From Sycobia sp. Sy_11 (Eukaryota > Arthropoda > Insecta > Hymenoptera > Epichrysomallidae): DNA of 64,000 nt. Within the stretch, counting starts at the first letter, position 1; every line of letters begins with the position of its first letter. The notes beneath the pieces are model-generated. The model searched no databases. It was not told the DNA's origin and was given only the letters and a program-made list of their open reading frames with translations. The translations under genes were made by a program, and so were the position numbers. Shown piece after piece: positions 1 through 11,176 of this stretch. The stretch covers positions 3,154,001 through 3,218,000 of the forward strand of contig JACCIC010000038.1 in assembly GCA_018907035.1 (NCBI GenBank), given 5' to 3'.

Positions 1-444
1 TCAATCCTGTGCCTTTCCTCATATATTTTTATTCCGTTTGTAGTTTTGATTCTAGTCGTATACCCGTAAAACGGATCTTTGATTTTCAAGCAACCTTTCC
101 TCCCTCCTTTCTTTGCCGTAAGTATTTAAAAGTTTACGTATTGCACAGGCTTGATATTTTTAAATTGAGTACCCCAATATGGGTAAGACATATTTTGAAT
201 CTTTTGCCCAGTAATTTTTAAAGTATTTTTTAACAATAAAATATTAAAAATATTCGTTGCTCGACCAAATGATAAAATTAGTTAGCCAATCAAGCTATTA
301 TATATCTGTGTCGAAGAACGAAAGACGGAAGACAAATGCTACTTATTAAATTGACCGAGGAATGACAAGATGCGGATTACGATAGATGGCTAGAAACAAT
401 GAGATCTAATAAATTACACAAGCATGAAAAACATGATGCTAAAT
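1..444. other. Downstream flank of tsh, no gene seen
   Basis: AT-rich single-copy-looking DNA. A short open frame on the plus strand near the left edge (9-221) has no family resemblance and lies where only 3' flank is expected. Nothing else can be supported here. Confidence 0.5.
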
Positions 445-751
445 TATAATAAAAGTTCATTTTTATATATTTATTGTTTTATTTGCGTATTTTATTTGTT
501 CTGTAAATTTTACAACATAAATGCTTCTAGTAATATTTTTAATGCTAAGAAATAGACAATTTAGAATTTTTCATTAGTGAGTAACTTATTTTTTCTGATG
601 CTGTTGCATACTACCGATCTCATTGTCATTTAACCATAACCGTTGGCACAATGTATGTGGACTACACGCTAAAAATCTGAACCACTTCTCGAGTTCGTTA
701 CAATATAGATACACTTATGTACAAGTGGCACCGCTACTTACGGGGCTCGGA
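445..751 (-). other. tsh: tsh 3' UTR with polyadenylation signals
   Basis: Downstream of the stop on the minus strand the DNA becomes AT-rich. Three AATAAA hexamers (minus strand) lie at 491-496, 478-483 and 470-475, followed by more AT-rich sequence. Transcript cleavage is expected near 440-460, which would give a 3' UTR of about 300 nt. A longer alternative UTR past this point cannot be excluded. Confidence 0.6.
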
Positions 752-3700
752 CTATACGTATTTGCTAGACAATTGCTTGGCCAGCTCCGTATACTTGAGA
801 AATTTAGAATGGGGACTTTCTTCCAGTGGTGAAGTCGTTGGTTGAGAAGGACTTCCATTTGCTTGAGGAATAGGAGGTGACTTATTTCGCTGGGACGTTG
901 GGGGCGATGTGGAACTATGACTCGGACCGCTAGATGTTTGTTGAGTGCTTGCTGATGCCGCAGCAGCTGCTGCTGCAGATCTTCCTATAGTCACAGGATC
1001 AGGGATCATGCCATCTTTCACAAAATGCATTTTAGACAAGTGATGCCTGTAAGCGCCTTTCGAGATGAATGGAGTGTCACAAAAAGCACATTTCATAATA
1101 GAATCGGCCGTCACTACAGCATCATTGCATGCCCAACTAAATGCAAGTATAGCACCTGAAGTTGGACCTCCACCAGAACCACCCGTGCCTGAAGTAGAGG
1201 CACTTCCGTGCCCAAGCGCTGCATTTGAGCTGGACGCCGATCTGTTGCTACTACTTCCACTAGATCCGCGAGTTTCCGTTTTATCGCATAACTTTTGTAA
1301 AGCAGCTAAGGGATGAGTGCTAGTCTTTCGACCTTGATTATCTGTAGAATTTGTATTTGTTCCACCGCCACCGCCAGATAAACTATCGAACATTGAAGAC
1401 AGTGCACCAAGACTACTGGATGTTTTTGTGTCTGGAGTACCCCGCGGCGTAATGGATCGATCACTACTTGTAGGGCTGCTTGTACTATTTCTGCAAGGAC
1501 TGCGAGCTAGCTGCTCAACTTGACTTAGAGGCCTTGGTGTTGGAGGATTCATTTGTGGCGACAAAACATCTTTTCTCTCCTCCGATGATTCTCGAATGCT
1601 ACTGCTATTTCTTCTATGATTAAATGATTCTGCTTCTTCATCGTCCCCTCGATCTTCCATTTCTTTTTTAACTACAATGTCTCTAGAGCTACCAGTCTGT
1701 TGCTCACTTTCATTAATTACGGGTGTTTCTGTATCGTCATCCCTCGGTTCTTTCTTTACGACAACTGATTCTTCTTCTTCTGATTCCTCGTTCGTTGGAG
1801 GATGGCGCGATGGAAGTGGAGTGACTTGTTTATCGGGCGTGGAACGTTGATGATGTGAATGCGATGACGAAGTTGAAAGTCTATCATGGGCAGTGGTTGA
1901 TAGATCCATTCTTCTTTCTGGCGTCATAGAATCAGTTCTTCCACTACCTCTTTCTGAAATTGAACTAGATTCGCTTCCACTTCGCTCTCTTCGAGCAGCC
2001 GATGCAGCATTAAACTGTTGTTGCTGATAAGATCGAAGAAGATTCATGGTTTGAGGATCGACCAATGGTTTCGTATAGTCGACACTTTCATCGATTCCTA
2101 AACGTTTAAGAATGCTAGAACCAATCGGTGCACCAGCTTGCGCATGATGCATACCTGGAGCACTATGACGAATCCGTGAATCAAAACTTTTTTCAATTAA
2201 TTTCTCTATTGCGCTTAGAACGGATGGCGAAGAAGTACCACCTCCAGATTCATTTACTGTCGGTGTAGGCGTTTCTTTACCTGGAGTTGTTGCATCACTT
2301 GCTGAAGAAGGCGAACGGTGGTGCCTTGATGAAATTGAAGAAGTTTCCTCGTTTACGCTTTTACGCCCTGATTCTCCCGGAGATAATGTAGCTGGTAAAT
2401 GGTTAGACATCAAGGCGTTTTTTAAAAAATTTCGCTGATTAACACCAAGTGCGCCAGCTCCGATACACTGTCGAATATGATCTACAAAAATCGTAGTCTC
2501 AATTTTTTCACCGCACTTCTCACATGTAATTCTACCAGCATGTTTACCCAGTCCATGCGCAAGTGCAGCTGCTCCAACATCGCCATTTTTAAATTCATTC
2601 TGTGCCCGTTCAAGTTCCAAAAGTTTTCTTACCGGTAATGATTTTTTTCGTTTCTCGCGTGTTTGTCTACGTCGCCCTCCACTTTCGGTTATAGATCTCA
2701 TAATGTGCTCCTTATAATGGCTATTTTTCACCATATGATTACTAAGTTCTTTAAGGGAACTGAAAGCCTGGTCACATACTTTGCAAGTGAGTACAGCACT
2801 CACATGGCTACTCGTTGCGCCAGCTCCAGGTCCTCCACTGGTCCCATGATGTCCTGAACCACTTCCGGGTGGTGCATTACCGCCACTTCCACCACTGCTT
2901 CCTGTATTTCCACCAGATCCACCTCCACCACCACTGCCGCCTTTACTTTCATCTGAAGATTTCCAAGAAATGATTTGCTCCTGAGAAATAATATTAGTAT
3001 AATGCTGTGTTTGCTGCATGTGAGAAGTCATTTCAGCTAGCGAACGGAAACTTTGTCCACACCACATGCATTTTAAAATTTGACGAGTTTGTTCTGCTCC
3101 TTTTCCGAGCCAAACATCTTGACCACGTACTAGCTTTCTAGGAAGCGGCATTGTTTCCTTTATCAAAAGATTAAGTTCTGAAGGACTTTGTTTACTGTTT
3201 GATGTCGGATTATTATTTCCAGCATTTCCACCAGATGACGTTTGCGATTGATGCGGTTGAGGTGGCGTTGGAGGCATTGCAGGTTGATGTGGTTGTGCAG
3301 TATGTAACCCACCACTGGGGGGAGGTACTGGCATATTAACACCACAATGCTTAGCTTCTTTCATGTGAGTTGTCATTGCAGCCAAAGTTGGGAAACTTTG
3401 CTTGCACCAGACACATTTCAGAACATCTTTCGCTTGATCAGCTCCTTTATTTAACCAATGTGACTGCCACGCACTGTGCCGACTTCCAGAGGTAACTGAT
3501 GAATTATTACCTACATTACCACTTCCACCTGAAGATGATCTAAATAAATCTTCTCCTCCAAGTTTGCTCAATTCGCTCATTTTCTCTAAAGCTTTTGTAG
3601 CTTCACTCGGCTGATAAGGTTTATCAAGAGCTGATTGCTTTATTTTTCCATTCCATAATTGATGGTGATCGACTACACTTGAACTACCTTTCGGTGATAA

Positions 3701-4406
3701 TTGTTGTTGACTAGTTGCTGCCGCAGCGACGGCTGCGGCAAAATAAGGAAAATGCGATGCGACAACAGGAGACGTCCATGGCGAAACAACTTGACGAGCA
3801 TATGGCGATGCATTAGGTGCAACTTCTGGATGAGGCGCCGGCGTACTTCCTGTGACTCTTGAAGATTTCCGTGGTGGTGGCGGTGGCGAATCCTCAGGAA
3901 CAGGTCGCTTTCGACTTGTCACAGAGAGATCTAAAGGTCCATTGTTGGTTTCTGTCGATGAGGAAGGTGTAGGTGGTTTACTTAAATTTAGTATTTGCTC
4001 TTCTTCATCTTCCTCTGTCGACGAAGCTTTGCGTGTACTAAAATCTAATACAGCTGGTAATTGGGTTGCACCAGGTGATACTTCACCACTCGTTGGTGAA
4101 ACGTGAAGTCCCGGAGTAGCCGCAGGTGGTGAACACGAGGAAGACACTAATGGAGAAACAGAGCTTCGGGAAAGTGGCGAGTGTCCTAGTAGAAGACGCT
4201 GATGCGTTTGCTGGAGATATGCTGCCATCATGGCGGCGGATTGTGGAGGTAAAAGTGGATGGACACCAAGTGGCAGAGGCACGACACTACTTGGGGGGCT
4301 AACTGGGCTCGAACTACTTCGAGTTGCTGGAGGCGGGGGACTTCCAGATGCAGGACCAGATGATTCCCGCGAGTCTCTGGAAGGACACCTTGGGCTCATT
4401 AGCTCC
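752..4406 (-). CDS. tsh: Teashirt/Tiptop zinc-finger transcription factor, last coding exon
   Basis: This exon encodes most of a Teashirt/Tiptop (TSHZ family) nuclear zinc-finger protein, a regulator of trunk, proximal-appendage and eye patterning. Numbering from the internal ATG at 4399, 1215 residues follow to the stop at 752-754. Three widely spaced C2H2 fingers lie at about 329-351 (CVWCKQSF), 444-466 (CMWCGQSF) and 539-561 (CKVCDQAF), the family signature. A C2HC-type finger lies at about 626-645 and a C-terminal C2H2 at about 1104-1125 (CAFCDTPF). PLDLS at 155-159 is a CtBP-type co-repressor motif. The protein ends SKFLKYTELAKQLSSKYV. The exon starts at an acceptor (TTGTTTCAG, then GGAGCTAATG) and opens in phase 2, so the ATG at 4399 is probably internal. 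The C-terminal finger resembles Drosophila Tio more than Tsh; non-drosophilid insects usually have one tio/tsh gene. Family assignment is very secure; tsh versus tio naming is a convention. Confidence 0.96.
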
Positions 4407-5115
4407 CTGAAACAAGAATCAGAATTGTTGCATTAAGTTAAGGATAAATGATAGTTATAGGATCAATACTTTTACAAATAATTAATTTTATAGAACGATA
4501 GATAATAGGTATATTTGTTTATTTACATTGTATACTCATTTAAACTATAAAAAATTTTTAAAAAAGAATGAAAGAGTAGTAAGAATATCACTTTTTATAA
4601 TAATATCTATTATGTAAATAGTTAGTTTTTCCTAAAGTTTATTTCTTATAATCGAACATGAATAAGAATTATTTATAAATTTTTTTCAGGAAATTAAATA
4701 TTATGTCTCTATGGATTAAAATTAAATCACAGCTAATCTTCTATTACAATTTCAAATTGCTTATTTCAACAATTATTTATGTAATTATTTTAATATAATA
4801 TTAAATACTATTTTTCAATAAAAAAAATTATGACCACGTGCACGAAATCGATTAGCTAAATTAATGAAATTCATTATAAATTAAAAATTGGAAAATTGAG
4901 GGTCGATTATTATTAGATCGCAATTCTGAGTGCAAATATAAGCAACTTTCTCAGATAATTTTATATAAGACCAATAAGCCTATTGAAGAGTGAAAAATCT
5001 AAAATAAAGCAGCATCAAAAGAAAATAATAATCTTGCAATATACTAATAATGAAAGTCCAGTAAAGGAAGTTAGATAGTATAAGTCAGGGAAACAGAGAA
5101 AGAGAAGTCAGCTAC

Positions 5116-5570
5116 CTGTGCTAGCAAGCAGTGGCATCGCCGTTGCACGTGGAGAAACAGCTCGAGCAAGGGGGACGGCGCGAATGATGTGGTAGACCTA
5201 CTCCCTCTCTGTCTCTCTTTCCCTCTCCCTCTTTCCCTAGCGACTATTAAGTGGGATGTGTGGTCGCGCGCAGGCGCGCGCAATAGATCGGCATCGCCGT
5301 CGCTCAGCTCCCGGCCTGTCGGTGTCTCGTTCGTAACTGACTGGAGCCTTGACTGAATGAGCCAAGAGAACCGAGAATGCGTGCGCCGAACGGCCGCGAG
5401 CGAGCGAGACAGAAAAGGAGTCCACCTCCATATAACACACGCATGTAGGGGAAGTTTTTGGACGTGTGGAAGGGGGTCAGCGCGGGAGGGTGCGCGCTGA
5501 CATGCATGTGCGCGATGCACTGTGGTTATCTATATACATCGCGTGAATTCTCTCTCTCTCTCTCTCTCTC
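5116..5570 (-). promoter_or_regulatory. Possible alternative promoter and first exon inside the tsh intron
   Basis: This is a CpG-rich island inside an otherwise AT-rich intron. On the minus strand it carries TATATAG at 5536-5530, and a donor-like CACAG followed by GTAGCT at 5116/5115. Transcription from here, spliced to the acceptor at 4407/4406, would give a short isoform starting at the ATG at 4399 (MSPRCPS). A short upstream frame (MPLLAST) would run out of frame into a TAA just before that ATG. No clear initiator was seen. This is inference. Confidence 0.25.
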
Positions 5571-5571
5571 C
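5550..5571. repeat. (TC)n microsatellite
   Basis: Uninterrupted TC run of about 22 bases at the 5' edge of the GC-rich intronic island. Confidence 0.95.
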
Positions 5572-6369
5572 CTTTGTATCCCTCTCTTTTACGCATTCGT
5601 TAGACCACTGCATTGGGATAAGTATTGTGTCTAGATAGAGGAAAATATAGAAGAGAATAGCAATATATGCACGAATATGCAGCAAAAAAAATATAGCGTG
5701 AGAGACGTATATCAGTTTCTTTCTATTTCTAATTTTTTTCGCTTATAAATATACAAATAAAGTTTTACGCATCTACCTATTTATCCATATCTTTTTGTTC
5801 GTGTATATTTTATAGTAAATATTAAAATTAACCAACGCAAAATTTTCATAATTTTTCTCTTGCCTGTACTAGTGACAATGGCAGTTATTTGCAAATATCG
5901 CTTTAAACAATTAAGTTAAAATTATTGAATCATTGCCGGTTTGTATGCTTACAAAAAGTAGTCACAGCCATCTAAATGGATATAAATTTATTTTTACATG
6001 ATTTTGCGGTACGTGATTAAAAACTATACTTAGAAATATGTTTATTGAATTATATCAAATTATCCTAATGTATTATATTATATGTAATAGAACCATTTCG
6101 TTAAACAACATACGCAATAAATACAGAAAAGCATTGCACGATACGTGTATAAAATTACAGCAACCAATTCAGTCTAGTAAAAGAAGCGCTGTGCAACGAG
6201 ATCGAGAATGATTGAGAAAGCAAGCGAGATCGGAGAAAGGATGAGTGAAGGGAAGACAGAGACGGAGGGAAGAAGAAATCGTAAACACAAGGCCCTATCT
6301 CTATTAGTCAAGTGACGCCGAAAAAGCAGCTTCAGGCGCGCGAGGCGCAGATATCAGCTGCTTGACACT

Positions 6370-6690
6370 GACTTCTTTGACCCTGCGCTCAAGAATAGCG
6401 GGTGGTAAGAAAAAAGAAAGAACGAACGCTTGTGCGAGCTATCAGGAGAGTGTAGAACGATTTTTTGCCGTTGAACAACAAATTTTCACGGGCGGCGACA
6501 TCAAAGATGTTTTAATCGCGCTTAGCGCTCAACTCGGTTTGTGAACACACCGACCTCGTGCTAGCTAGCGTTTATTACCGACCCCGCGCTAGACAATTAT
6601 AAGCGCGAATCATCGGAGAAGCAGGTGCTAAAGCGCGAGGAAGTTGACTTAGCGCGAGTACTGCGAATGTAACTCGGGTTAGCGGATTTG
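6370..6690. promoter_or_regulatory. Candidate intronic regulatory element with TCF-type sites and AGCGCG words
   Basis: A GC-rich block in the tsh intron holds CTTTGA (6375-6380) and ATCAAAG (6500-6506), both matching the TCF/Pangolin HMG site. The second is preceded by GGGCGGC, close to the inverted Helper motif of insect TCF. Words of the TAGCGCG/AAGCGCG type recur about five times between 6521 and 6656. Functional assignment is inference. Confidence 0.25.
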
Positions 6691-7464
6691 TTTACCTTCA
6701 GATAAAGAAGTAGTACAAAGAAACGGGTCTAAATGATTTTGTAGAAAAATGAGATATACAGAAGAGATTTCTACATCGATTCCTTGTTAAAGTTTAATTT
6801 TGAAACATGGAACTTTTTTAGTGAATTTTAGGGTAGATCGGTCAGCTATATAGTTGTCCCATAAATAGCAGCAAATTATCGGTTTCATTCCATATTTTAC
6901 AATGTAGCAGCGAGAAAATTTCCTATCATAAAGGTTTCAACTTAATGTTCACCCTCTTTAAATTAATAAACGTCATTATTGAACAATACACCCCAGATTG
7001 CCAACACCACGGTAAATAGCAATAAAGGCATCGCCGATGAAATATTATAGTCAATATGGATGTTTATATATGAGGCGAAATGAATTTTATCTTTGCAAGA
7101 TCAACAGTGGATAAGGATTGCTGCACACATCTCTTTATACTCAACTCATATGTGCTACTATTTTACTTGTTATAATTTACGGCTTAACGAATATATTTTT
7201 ACCTTATCAATGAGAATATTATTTGACGAGAAAGGGGGTAAATAACTAAAGGATAATATTTCTATGGTACGAATATTCATTATTATGCAAGCAAAATCAA
7301 TTATAGGAATTCATTATTCTTAGTGGAGAATCCGGAATGGTAACAACTTGAAAGTTAATCAAGCAGGTGAATTCGTGATAGATCGTTAAATCACGCCACC
7401 CCGTCATTCTTCTGTCCGACATCGACATCGTTCGAAAAGTAAAAAAGAGGCATCCTTGGCTCAC

Positions 7465-7717
7465 CTGTCCGGGGGCCCGGTATCCCTGAGGGCCACTGGG
7501 TTCAGTCTCGCACTGATCGCCGAGGGTGATGGATTCGCTGGCGTCGCATCCTCCTCGTCGTCTTCCTCGCTCGCCTCGCCGTTCTCGTTCTCTTTGGCTG
7601 TCGGGCCGACACTGCAGCCCCTTTCGCTGGGGCTAATCGGACCATCCTCGTCGCCGCAGTCGCCTTCCTCGCCTTGGAGTTCTGCGCTAGGCCCTGTACT
7701 TTCGACGCCGTCCTCCC
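7465..7717 (-). CDS. tsh: Upstream coding exon of teashirt/tiptop (acidic N-terminal region)
   Basis: A 253-nt open exon on the minus strand. It lies between a strong acceptor (GATTGTTTCAG at 7728-7718) and a strong donor (GGACAG, then GTGAGC at 7464). It encodes about 85 residues rich in acidic, Gly, Ser and Pro residues, including the acidic run EASEEDDEED, with no domain. It ends two bases into a codon (AG), and the last exon begins with the single base G that completes AGG (Arg). The joined reading is DRELMSPRCPSRDS, and RCPS.DS resembles the N-terminal RCPSHDS of Drosophila Tsh. The exon begins with two bases of a split codon (phase 1), so a further 5' coding exon must exist. No in-frame ATG lies inside the exon; the open frame upstream is intronic. 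An unrelated single-exon gene is unlikely given the matched phase. Confidence 0.87.
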
Positions 7718-8145
7718 CTGAAACAATCAAAAATATCGCATTTAGTTAACAGAGTATTTAAATAACCGTAAAAGTACTAATATATAAAATATAATGTATT
7801 ATTATTATTATTATTATTATTGTTAACTTGCATTAATAAAAATAGTATAAACAAATTTATTTCTAGAAATAAAAACTGAATAAAAATCTAACGTATAATT
7901 TATGTTTAAGTACACTAGCACACCTATTCAGTTTTCAAACATTGAAGAAATTCCTATTAGACATTGATTAAAGTAACACAGCAAAGGTATGTAAATAAAT
8001 TGGAAAGTTTCTCTGAAGATAGCAAGCTCCAATATTAAGCTTAAAATTAAAGAAAAATTTCACTTCTATCTTTTTTAAAGTTAAAAAAATCTGCAAAGTT
8101 GGAAAATTCTTCTAAAAACCTGTTCCAGATTTACGAGAATTTTCA
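7718..8145 (-). other. Proximal part of the upstream intron, AT-rich
   Basis: AT-rich DNA directly 5' of the acidic coding exon, containing one (ATT)n array. No exon or conserved-looking block is visible. It is taken as intron because the exon at 7465-7717 opens in mid-codon at an AG acceptor. Confidence 0.6.
7798..7821. repeat. (ATT)n microsatellite
   Basis: Eight ATT units. Confidence 0.95.
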
Positions 8146-8973
8146 CGACGACCGGTATTAGGATGGGCAGAAGAGCAGCGGGGGTAGAAGCCGCAGTCAG
8201 CGCGAAAACGAGGGAAAGACGAGGCATTTTCCGCGAGCCGCCCAGGCGTGTAAAAGTGCGCAGATGGCGAATAACAATGGTGCCTATCGCTTCATTTATC
8301 AGCCCCTCTGCTCGCCCCCACCCCCCTGAGACAACGATGCGACGTCGCCCGCCTCGACTCGTTGCTCCAGACTCGGGGAAATTCGCGCCCGCGACGTAGA
8401 CGAGACCTCGTGGCTCTTTATTGTCGTGCCGGGAAAGCAGGGGGGAGCTGGAAGCCACCGCCCTCGCTGCACACTATGAGTTTTAATCGAATCATTTCCA
8501 CCGCGGGGGCGATAGCGGCGGCCGCACCCGCTCCCTATATTATATCTATGCGGCGGTTATTTAGCCTAGAAACGCCTAGTCAACTCTCCCATTTTGTCAC
8601 CTCGCTTTCACCACGCGATCTGGTCCGCGATTCAGGCGTGCACACCCCCCCCCTCCGGCCAACCGTGTAATATCGAGTACATCGAGAGCCCTCTCCGCCC
8701 TCGCGCGCGACACCGGGACGGAACGCTCCGATCGGGAATCGCTCGTGTGCGTATATTTAAACTCGCGTAAGCGTTTATTTTCTCCGAAAGCTGGAGAGCA
8801 GCGCGCGCGTTGCGTTGCAAGAAAGAGCGGGAGGCTCTTTAACATAAGTGTTTTATGGCGTCTTGCCTCGTGTCTCGCGGTCGGAACGATGGCTTATCGG
8901 CGGTCGCCACTGCCGTTGGTGCCGTTGCTGCTGCTGCTGCTACTGCTGCTGCTACCGCTGAGCTATTGTCGTA

Positions 8974-9028
<55 letters not shown>

Positions 9029-9370
9029 TCTTTATTCGGGTGGCGGGAAACGCTCGGCGCGCGAGCCTCGTCCTGTTTTTTCCCTCGCCACGCGCGCCTT
9101 GCCTCGCTTTTCTCCTTCTCAGGAGAGCCCGATGCGTACGGCTCGGGCGCGATGCGAGGGGAGCTGTTTATCATTTACGCGCGCTGCCTCGTGGCATCCT
9201 TTTCGAGCGCGTGCGGACTCGATTTTGAATTTCCATGGGAGGAGGCAACACGATTGTTTCCCCGCGTATTCTTTTAAGGAGCGACGCCTTTCAAAGGACT
9301 TTGCAAGGCGAATTTATTTATGTATTAAGGATACGGATAGTCGCTCGGAAACGATGCTAATTCCGTGAGG
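8146..9370. other. CpG-rich island with GCT-repeat and TA array
   Basis: A GC- and CpG-rich stretch with several overlapping stop-poor frames on both strands, which argues against any of them being coding. A minus-strand frame starting near 8231 encodes a hydrophobic, signal-like stretch, but it has no donor of the phase needed to join the tsh exon. The island includes a (GCT)n run and a long (TA)n array. It may be promoter or enhancer DNA. Confidence 0.4.
8926..9027. repeat. (GCT)n run followed by (TA)26 array
   Basis: Imperfect GCT units to 8959, then an uninterrupted TA run at 8976-9027. Confidence 0.95.
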
Positions 9371-10430
9371 ATACAGCCTGATATCGTGGAAAACATTGGC
9401 CAAGTGTTAGAACAAAGAACGTTACAAAGCATCCGCTTTGATGCCCTCAAAGATTTATCGGATACCTAAATGGTGGCCGGAAATTTTCGATCTCTGTTAT
9501 ATAACTTAAATTAGATTTTAGAAATTGGACTTTTCTAATAAAGTTTTAATTATTTACGAGTACATCCATATTTATAATTCTATCGCAATACAAAAATTCA
9601 TTTCTCCAAAAGTATTAAATCGAACAAATATTGTACTGAATAAAGATTTGATAAAATAAGCAACAGAATCATTTACGGGAAATCTTGGTTTAATTCTGTA
9701 TCACGGATTTCAATTCCAGTTGTGAATAGAGATGGTTCTCTCTAGAAATTTAATCTATACTGTGTTACTTTATATTATCTATTGTAATCTTCTCCATTTA
9801 AAATCTGTTTAAGAATTTTTGTGTTAAACATTTAAATTACTATTTGGGAGGCTAGGAGGCCAAGACATTTGATCGACGATACCCCCAAAATAAATCGAGT
9901 GCCAGTTTTAAATCCAAGACTCCTTTAATCTCATGATACGTATCATAAGTCCGAGAAATGACTTTTCATGAAAATTCTTACTTTTAACATCGGATTCTAA
10001 AAGAGAACGCATCATATCTTGAGAATAAAAGAGCATTAGGTTTTAAATTGTTATTTGATTTATTTGGAAGTAATAGAATGTATCTCCCTCAATCTAGACC
10101 AAATCCATCATTCAAATTTTTCGACCTCTCCTTTGTAAGTTCAAATCTTTACCCATGAAATGTCAGCTGAGATTGTTTATTAAATTTGAGTGAAAAAATT
10201 ATTAGCTAAAAATTGGAGTTAGGGTGATCGCTACTAAAAATCCAACTTGATCATATGGTTATTCTTCAGGTATCAAAATAGTTTGAGTCAAATATGTGAA
10301 TATTGAAACAGCGTATTTCCTATCAAAAATAATCTGAAATTGATGGTATTTAATAAAAAATGTTGGTATTCGAACTGGTATTCGAACATACTACAGAAAA
10401 ATAACAAAGGATTTCAAAGTGTCCATTTAT
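9371..10430. other. AT-rich stretch, no gene seen
   Basis: Apparently single-copy AT-rich DNA without arrays. The only repeat noticed is a short direct duplication of GGTATTCGAAC about 14 bases apart near 10365-10390. No open frame of note. Confidence 0.5.
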
Positions 10431-10652
10431 CAATTCTACCGCGAATCAGAGAAGAAGCCCGGCAGCAGCGCGAGCACGACTGGCGCATCAAGCCGTAGTG
10501 GTAGTTCCCGTGTTCCTCGCCGCCACTAGGCGATCGGCGCGTCGCCCCGATTATAGCTGCATCACCAGCGCAAGCGCGACCCGACTCTCTCGCGTGTATA
10601 TACACGCGCCACCTCACGAGCCAATCCTCCCACTCGGCGAAGGCGAAATTCT

Positions 10653-10672
10653 CCGCGCGCGCGCGCGCGCAC
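10653..10672. repeat. (CG)n run
   Basis: Alternating C and G with a single CA step, a Z-DNA-prone sequence. Confidence 0.9.
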
Positions 10673-11159
10673 GCGCCCCGCCGTTCGTTCCCGTGCGCGG
10701 CTTGGTCAGCGAACCCGTCCCGCAGATTTATGGAGTCGGGGCCTCGTCCGAGGATGCTTCGCCTCTCTTTCGCGCGCGCGTCATCGTGATCTCTCCCTCG
10801 ACCCACGATCGCTAAATCTCTTTTTCTCCTCTCTCGCGCCCGGTGATTTACTCTCCCGATCCGAAGGGAGAGACCGAGCTGCTGCTGCTGCTTTGCTGCT
10901 TCTACTAGCGCTCTTACTCGGTGGAAAAAAAGAAAACACGAGAGTATAAGAGGAGTGAGGGAGAGCGTGGGTGGGGGAGAAAGGTAGAGGAGGGGATGCG
11001 GTGCTGGACAGGTGCTCGATGCAAATAAGCGAGTGCGGAACGTAGGTGAGGAGAAGATAAAAAGGCCTGGAGAACAGTGAACCTGGTTGCAAAAAGAAAG
11101 ACAAAGAAGGAGAGGGGCAAAAGAAGATCGCTGGCTCGCGGACGCTAAAGGAAGTGCGA

Positions 11160-11176
11160 GCGTCGCCATCTTGTGC
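11160..11176 (-). promoter_or_regulatory. YY1/Pho-type motif, possible TSS-proximal element
   Basis: CGCCATCTTG on the plus strand (CAAGATGGCG on the minus strand) matches the extended YY1/Pleiohomeotic consensus and sits in a CpG-rich island. Such motifs often lie just downstream of transcription starts. The minus-strand ATG here opens a frame beginning MATLALPLAS that does not end in a donor of the required phase. Confidence 0.3.

Larger units (their letters stand above)
4407..7464 (-). other. tsh: Intron between the two recognised tsh coding exons
   Basis: A 3058-nt intron bounded by GT (7464-7463) and AG (4408-4407) on the minus strand. Positions 4440-5050 and 5700-6170 are AT-rich without recognisable features. 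Positions 5100-5570 form a GC-rich block ending in a (TC)n run. Positions 6180-6700 form a second GC-rich block with repeated AGCGCG words and TCF-like sites. Positions 6710-7440 are AT-rich and featureless. Confidence 0.85.

Noticed and set aside
7456..7749. Plus-strand open frame opposite the acidic tsh exon
   Set aside because: Mirror of the real minus-strand exon; Ser/Pro-rich antisense of acidic codons, with no splice sites or homology.
8081..8458. Minus-strand frame with a signal-like stretch (MPRLSLVFAL)
   Set aside because: MPR is suggestive of TSHZ starts but KQ-type residues do not follow, and no phase-1 donor exists to join 7717.
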